Below, one piece after another: positions 58,923 to 64,000 of a stretch of 64,000 bases of DNA. Under the pieces are notes generated by a model. That model made no database searches. It saw only the letters and a program-made list of their open reading frames with translations, and was not told the origin of the DNA. The position numbers and the translations under genes were made by a program. The DNA is from Variovorax sp. JS1663 (lineage in GTDB: Bacteria > Pseudomonadota > Gammaproteobacteria > Burkholderiales > Burkholderiaceae_C). The stretch covers positions 62,001 to 126,000 of the forward strand of contig NZ_LYMK01000008.1 of assembly GCF_002157355.1 (NCBI RefSeq). Direction: 5' to 3'. Numbering within the stretch: the first letter of the stretch is position 1; each line of letters opens with the position of its first letter.

Positions 58923-59675
58923 ATGCCTTTTTCCGACTACAAGACCGCGCTGGTGACCGGAGCCTCCTCGGGCATCGGCGCTGCCGTCGTCGAGCGCCTC
59001 TGCAAGGAGGGCCTGCAGGTCCATGCGCTCGCACGCAGCGCCGCCAGGCTCGACGAGCTGGCCTCGCGCACCGGCTGCATCCCGCACGCCATCGACGTGA
59101 GCGACCTCGCGGGCATCACCCGCCTGGCGCAGGAAATCGACTTCGACGTGCTGGTCAACAACGCCGGCGTCGACCGCCCCGGCTCGATCCTCAAGGCCGA
59201 TGCCGAGGGCATCGATCTGCTGGTGGACGTCAACCTGCGCGCCGTGCTGCACCTGTGCCGGCTGGTGGTGCCGGGCATGGCAGCGCGCGACCGCGGCCAC
59301 GTGATCAACATCAGCTCCATCGCCGGTGCCTACAACTTCGGCGGCAACAGCACCTATCACGCGACCAAGGCCGCGGTGAGCATGCTGTCGCGCCAGCTGC
59401 GCATCGACGTCTTCGGCAAGCGGGTGCGCGTCACCGAGATCTGCCCGGGGCGGGTGGCCACCGACATCTTCGCCCACGTGCACGGCAACGCGGAGGAGAT
59501 GCACAAGCGCTTCATCGAGGGCTTCGAGCTGCCGCAGGCCGAGGACATTGCCAGCGCCATCGCCTTTGCCATTGCGGCCCCGGTGGCGGTGAACGTGGGC
59601 CACATGGAGATCACGCCGACGCTGCAGGTGCCCGGCGGCCTCTCCACCACCCGGCCCGAGACCCCCCGCGGCTGA
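58923..59675 (+). CDS. Short-chain dehydrogenase/reductase (SDR)
   Basis: This 250-residue SDR has TGASSGIGAAVVERL, NNAGVDRPG, the catalytic serine in INISSIAGAY and the YxxxK pair in TYHATKAAVSML. It is close to the YdfG / 3-hydroxy-acid (serine-type) dehydrogenase branch, which oxidises hydroxy acids or hydroxyamino acids. It is the first gene of a unit with an amino acid importer, so its substrate is probably what the transporter brings in or a product of it. Regulation by the shared LysR-type promoter D is likely. Confidence 0.88.
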   Translation: MPFSDYKTALVTGASSGIGAAVVERLCKEGLQVHALARSAARLDELASRTGCIPHAIDVSDLAGITRLAQEIDFDVLVNNAGVDRPGSILKADAEGIDLLVDVNLRAVLHLCRLVVPGMAARDRGHVINISSIAGAYNFGGNSTYHATKAAVSMLSRQLRIDVFGKRVRVTEICPGRVATDIFAHVHGNAEEMHKRFIEGFELPQAEDIASAIAFAIAAPVAVNVGHMEITPTLQVPGGLSTTRPETPRG

Positions 59676-59706
59676 GCGGCCGCCACGACGCGCAGAGGAG
59701 CAAGGC

Positions 59707-60408
59707 ATGAAGGACTTCGACCTGCTGGCCATCCTCCTGAAGCCGGAGTTCGGCGCCATGCTGCTGCACGGCGTGGAGATGACGCTGAAGATCGCGGCCG
59801 GCTCCTGGCTGCTCGCGATGAGCCTGGCGGTGGTGCTGCTGACGGTGCGCCTCACGCCCAGCCGCATCGCCGAGCGCGCGGTGGCGGCCTACATCTCGTA
59901 CCACCGCAACGTGCCGACGCTGGTGCAGCTGATGCTCTGGTACTTCGGCATCTTCAGCCTGCTGCCGGAGTTCCTGCAGGGCTGGCTGTCGGCGCACAAC
60001 GCGGAAGCCATTCTCTCGATCGTCGCGCTGGGCCTGTGCCAGGCCGCCTACTTCAGCGAGGACATGCGCTCGGGCCTGCGCTCCGTCCCGGCCGGGCAGG
60101 CCGAGGCGGCGCGGGCACTGGGTCACAGCTTCATCGGCTCGATGCGCCACGTGATGCTGCCGCAGGCCATGCGCAACGCGATCCCCGCGCTCATCAACCA
60201 CAGCGTGTCGCTGTTCAAGAACAGCAGCCTGGCCATGGCAATCGGCGTGGCCGAGCTGACGCATGCCGTGAAGGAGGTGGAGAGCCAGAGCTTCCGCGCT
60301 TTCGAGGCCTACAGCGTGGCCACGGTGCTCTACCTGGGCTTCTCGCTGCTCATCATGGCCGCGGGCGGCTGGGTGGCGCGGCACTACCGCATTGCAGGAG
60401 CGAGGTGA
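59707..60408 (+). CDS. Polar amino acid ABC transporter permease 1
   Basis: The protein has 233 residues, about five membrane helices and the EAA loop [20 protein letters not shown] of the HisM/GltJ family. With the second permease it makes the heterodimeric channel. AGGAG precedes the ATG. It lies 31 bases after the SDR gene and 3 bases before the next permease gene, so one transcript is expected. Confidence 0.92.
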   Translation: MKDFDLLAILLKPEFGAMLLHGVEMTLKIAAGSWLLAMSLAVVLLTVRLTPSRIAERAVAAYISYHRNVPTLVQLMLWYFGIFSLLPEFLQGWLSAHNAEAILSIVALGLCQAAYFSEDMRSGLRSVPAGQAEAARALGHSFIGSMRHVMLPQAMRNAIPALINHSVSLFKNSSLAMAIGVAELTHAVKEVESQSFRAFEAYSVATVLYLGFSLLIMAAGGWVARHYRIAGAR

Positions 60409-60411
60409 GCG

Positions 60412-61170
60412 ATGTTCAGCATCTTCGAGATCCTGCGCGACAACTGGCTGCTGCTGCTCATCGGGCAGTATCCCAACGGGCCGATGGGCGGCATCGTCGC
60501 CACGCTGGTGCTGTCGGTGCTGGGCATCGTGCTGGCCTTTCCGCTGTCGGTGCTGATGGCGCTGGCGCGGCTGTCGCCCTGGAGGCTGCTGCGCTGGCCG
60601 GTGGCGGCGCTGGTCTACGTGGTGCGCGGCGTGCCGCTGCTGATGGTGATCCTGTGGGTCTACTTCCTGGTACCACTGCTGATCGGCCGCGAGATCTCGG
60701 GCTTCACCACCATGGTGTGCACGCTGGTGATCTACGAGGGGGCCTACCTGTCGGAAGTGGTGCGCGCCGGCATCCTGGCCCTGCCCAAGGGGCAGACCGA
60801 GGCAGCGCGCGCACTGGGCCACAGCCACCTGAAGACCATGTGGTACGTGATCCTGCCGCAGGCGCTCTACAACATGCTGCCGAGCATGCTGAGCCAGTTC
60901 ATCTCGACGATCAAGGAAACGACGCTGGGCTACGTGATCAACGTCAACGAGCTCACCTTCGCGGCCAACCAGATCAACAACCAGCTGCTGACCAAGCCCT
61001 TCCAGGTGTTCTTCATCCTCGCGATGACCTACTACGTGGTGTGCTTCAGCCTCACGCAGCTGGCGCAATGGCTGGAGCGGCGCATCGCCCACAAGCGGGC
61101 CGGCAGCGCGGCGGCGCGCGTCTCGCCCAGCGACGTTTCGCTGCCGCCGCCGGTGGCGGCCAACCCCTGA
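60412..61170 (+). CDS. Polar amino acid ABC transporter permease 2
   Basis: The protein has 252 residues with the EAA loop [20 protein letters not shown] and the following motif [17 protein letters not shown], as in GltK/HisQ partners. The hydrophilic C-terminal tail of about 25 residues is longer than usual. AGGAGCGAGG upstream gives a good ribosome binding site that overlaps the end of permease 1. It pairs with permease 1 in the inner membrane. Confidence 0.92.
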   Translation: MFSIFEILRDNWLLLLIGQYPNGPMGGIVATLVLSVLGIVLAFPLSVLMALARLSPWRLLRWPVAALVYVVRGVPLLMVILWVYFLVPLLIGREISGFTTMVCTLVIYEGAYLSEVVRAGILALPKGQTEAARALGHSHLKTMWYVILPQALYNMLPSMLSQFISTIKETTLGYVINVNELTFAANQINNQLLTKPFQVFFILAMTYYVVCFSLTQLAQWLERRIAHKRAGSAAARVSPSDVSLPPPVAANP

Positions 61171-61214
61171 CGAGGCCGCGCAGACGGCCGACGACAAGAC
61201 AGGAGACAACGACC

Positions 61215-61982
<768 letters not shown>

Positions 61983-62029
61983 GTTTCCCTTTCGTTCAAT
62001 CCACCCATCTCACTCACGAGGAATCGATC

Positions 62030-62872
62030 ATGTCGAAGAAGACCGCCTTCCAATTCGCCGCCGTCGCCGGCTGCGTCCTCGCGCTTTGCGGCGCGGCCCA
62101 GGCCGACCAGTGGGACGAGATCAGCCAGCGCAAGGAGCTCAAGTGCGGCACCTTCGCCGACGTGCCGCCCTTCGCCGCGCCCGATCCCAAGACGCGTGAG
62201 ATGGTCGGCCACGACATCGATCTGTGCAACGCGCTGGCCAAGCAGCTCGGCGTGGCTGCCAAGGTCACGCCGCTGTCGGTGGAGGCGCGCGTGCCAGAGG
62301 TGAAGCTCGGCCGCGTCGACGTGACGGTGGCCAACCTCGCCTACACCAAGAGCCGCGGCGAGCAGATCCAGTTCAGCGATCCGTACTACGTGGCCAAGGA
62401 GATGCTGGCCGTCAAGGCCTCCGACCCCGGCACGGCGAAGGCCGACTTCAAGGGCAAGCGGCTGAGCTCCACCAAGGGCTCGACCTCGGAGCTGTCGATC
62501 AAGATGAACGGCTCCGAACCCGTGACCTTCCAGGACACCGGCTCCGCCTTCATGGCCGTGCAGCAGAACAAGTCGGTGGGCATGGTGGCCAACACGATGA
62601 CCATCACCAAGCTGGTCAACCAGTCGAAGACCTCCGGGGTCGAGCTGAAGATGATCAAGGAGCCCATGGTGCTCCAGCCGATCGGCGTGGGCATGAAGAA
62701 GGATGAGCCGGTGCTGCTGTCGAAGGTGAACGGGGCGCTTTATGCGCTCGAGAAGTCGGGCGAGCTCGACAGGATCTGGGCCAAGTGGCTGGGGCCGAAC
62801 ACCGAGTACAAGATGACGCGTGACGAGAAGGTCACGCCGCTGGCGGATCTGAAGTTCGAGCTGCTGCCTTGA
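62030..62872 (+). CDS. Polar amino acid ABC transporter binding protein (family 3)
   Basis: The protein has 280 residues with a Sec signal (FAAVAGCVLALCGAAQA, cleavage after AQA). The mature domain has GHDIDLCNALAKQLG and VDVTVANLAYTKSRGEQIQF, typical of family 3 amino acid binders. GAGGA precedes the ATG. It is last in the transporter unit. Its ligand may be the amino acid or lactam degraded by this island. The following 209 bases up to 63081 contain a weak ATCAGC/GCTGAT hairpin and no convincing gene. Confidence 0.92.
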   Translation: MSKKTAFQFAAVAGCVLALCGAAQADQWDEISQRKELKCGTFADVPPFAAPDPKTREMVGHDIDLCNALAKQLGVAAKVTPLSVEARVPEVKLGRVDVTVANLAYTKSRGEQIQFSDPYYVAKEMLAVKASDPGTAKADFKGKRLSSTKGSTSELSIKMNGSEPVTFQDTGSAFMAVQQNKSVGMVANTMTITKLVNQSKTSGVELKMIKEPMVLQPIGVGMKKDEPVLLSKVNGALYALEKSGELDRIWAKWLGPNTEYKMTRDEKVTPLADLKFELLP

Positions 62873-63081
62873 TATCAGCTTCGACGCTGATGAGATGAAA
62901 TCCTGGGGGTTGATGGCGTTGATGTGACGGTGCGCGCCGCGGGAGGCGGTCTGCGGCCCGGGCTCATACTGGGGCGGTCGTCGCTTCGCGCCGACCGCCA
63001 CAGTGAAGCGCCGCCGGCACACCCGCAGGCGCCATCTTTGCAGCGCGCAGGCCCAGACAGCGTTGTCCGTCCCAAAAAGAG

Positions 63082-64000
63082 CTATTCCGCAGCGATCCCG
63101 GCGCGATGCGCCAGCGCCCGGTAGCGCGAGATCTCCGATTCCATCAGGCTGCGAAACGGCCCCGCGCCGATCATCACCGGCTCCGTGCCTTGAGCGCGGA
63201 ACTGGTCCTGGAGCGCCTTGTCGGCCATTGCGGCGTCGACCGAGGCGGTGAGCTTCCGGATCACAGGCGCCGACGTGCCGGCCGGCGCGGCGATGCCGTA
63301 CCAAGCATCGAAGGTGGCCTCCGGCAGCTTGAGCTCGGCCATGGTCGGCACCTCCGGCAGCATGCTGGAGCGCGTCGTACCGACCACGGCCAGCGCGCGG
63401 AGCTTGCCTGAACGCACATGCGGCGCGACGGCGGCCACGGTGTCGATGCCCATCTCGATCTCCCCGCCGATCAGGGCGACGGTGCTCTGGCCGCTGCCCT
63501 TGTAGGGCACGTCCTGGAGCTTCACGCCAGCCGCCATCGCGAACAGTTCGCCGGCCAGGTGCGGGCCGGAGCCGCTGCCGAAGGTGGCGTAGCGGATGCC
63601 CAGGGGCTTGGCTTTCGCGGCTGCGGCGAGTTCGGCCACGCTGCGCCAGGGCGCGGCCGTGCCGACTACCAGCACCAGCGGGGCCTTGGCAATGATGGCT
63701 ACCGGCGCGAGATCCTTCAGTGGGTCGTAGGGCAGCCTGGCGCGCAGGGCGGGGTTCACGCTGTAGGTGGTGGAGCCCGAGACCAGCAGCGTGTAGCCGT
63801 CCGGCGGCGCCTTGGCGACCGCGTCGGCGCCGATGAGGGTCGCCGCACCGGGCTTGTTGTCGATCACGACCGGCTGGCCCAGTTTGTCCGCCAATTTCTG
63901 GCCCAGGCCGCGCGCCACGATGTCGGTGCCGCCGCCGGGCGGGAAGGGCACGACCAGCTTGACGGGCTTGACTGGCCACGTGTCGTTGGCCTGCGCGAGG
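63082..64000 (-). CDS. Tripartite tricarboxylate transporter (Bug/TctC) binding protein, 5' end outside window
   Basis: The frame is open from the right window edge to the stop at 63082. It encodes the mature part of a Bug protein: WPVKPVKLVVPFPPGGGTDI, GADAVAKAPPDGYTLL, and the later YKGSGQSTVALIGGEI. Such periplasmic proteins are greatly expanded in Burkholderiales and bind carboxylates or other small organics. The signal peptide and start lie beyond the window. It faces the amino acid transporter and is separated from it by 209 bases, so it may be unrelated to the island. Confidence 0.9.
   Translation of the reverse strand, partial: LAQANDTWPVKPVKLVVPFPPGGGTDIVARGLGQKLADKLGQPVVIDNKPGAATLIGADAVAKAPPDGYTLLVSGSTTYSVNPALRARLPYDPLKDLAPVAIIAKAPLVLVVGTAAPWRSVAELAAAAKAKPLGIRYATFGSGSGPHLAGELFAMAAGVKLQDVPYKGSGQSTVALIGGEIEMGIDTVAAVAPHVRSGKLRALAVVGTTRSSMLPEVPTMAELKLPEATFDAWYGIAAPAGTSAPVIRKLTASVDAAMADKALQDQFRAQGTEPVMIGAGPFRSLMESEISRYRALAHRAGIAAE

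Noticed and set aside
62875..62892. ATCAGC...GCTGAT hairpin after the amino acid binding protein as a terminator
   Set aside because: The stem is short and no T-run follows.

Overview
The window comes from a high-GC betaproteobacterium of the order Burkholderiales, most likely family Comamonadaceae and close to Variovorax. The evidence is gene content and order: trxA-rho near rpmE, an SRP RNA beside dnaX-ybaB-recR, gloB/methyltransferase/rnhA, a Bug-type solute-binding protein, and many short ATGA-type gene overlaps. No tRNA or rRNA gene, insertion sequence, prophage or CRISPR array was seen. The genes look chromosomal and vertically inherited, with local insertions and a few broken genes.

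Layout. 1-4.9 kb: a membrane glycosyltransferase (cut by the window edge), rpmE2, a Gfo/Idh/MocA oxidoreductase, rho and trxA. 4.9-12.5 kb: one very long reading frame joining an AddB-like nuclease to an AddA-like helicase-nuclease, then a flavoprotein and a small hypothetical gene. 12.5-17.1 kb: SRP RNA, a zinc metalloprotease, then dnaX-ybaB-recR and a MAPEG-type gene. 17.2-20 kb: an ABC importer of the nitrate/sulfonate/taurine class. 20-25.3 kb: LtrA, mltD, gloB, a methyltransferase, rnhA and a cyclic-nucleotide-binding protein. 25.4-28.5 kb: moeA-mobA-moaA (molybdenum cofactor). 28.5-31.5 kb: three decaying genes, including a uvrA2-type pseudogene. 31.6-34.6 kb: a ZIP metal transporter with a candidate Fur box, an aldehyde dehydrogenase and a periplasmic peroxiredoxin.

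34.7-40.8 kb holds a tightly packed lipid-type operon: a phospholipase-D-like lipoprotein, a fatty acid hydroxylase family protein, a fatty acid desaturase, a ketoacyl synthase III fused to a haem-oxygenase-like diiron domain, and an unrecognised partner. It has the look of a pathway for an unusual fatty-acid-derived product. 40.8-42.2 kb has small uncharacterised genes. 42.2-45.5 kb has a membrane pyrophosphatase with an OmpA-like tail, divergent from soluble pyrophosphatase.

45.5-62.9 kb is a catabolic island: idonate/gluconate-type dehydrogenases, an RraA-like aldolase with an aminotransferase, a LysR regulator, a split biotin-dependent carboxylase (carrier protein, biotin carboxylase, PxpB, PxpC, a second carrier-like protein without its lysine) with PxpA, an SDR dehydrogenase and a polar amino acid ABC importer. 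Four transcription units of this island start with the same promoter layout: ATA-N9-TAT, exactly 20 bases, then a TTGG -35 box, then a TAC..T -10 box 17-18 bases further on. This is best explained as one regulon of the LysR protein encoded in its middle, and it is the strongest undescribed signal in the window. A Bug-type binding protein gene runs off the right edge.
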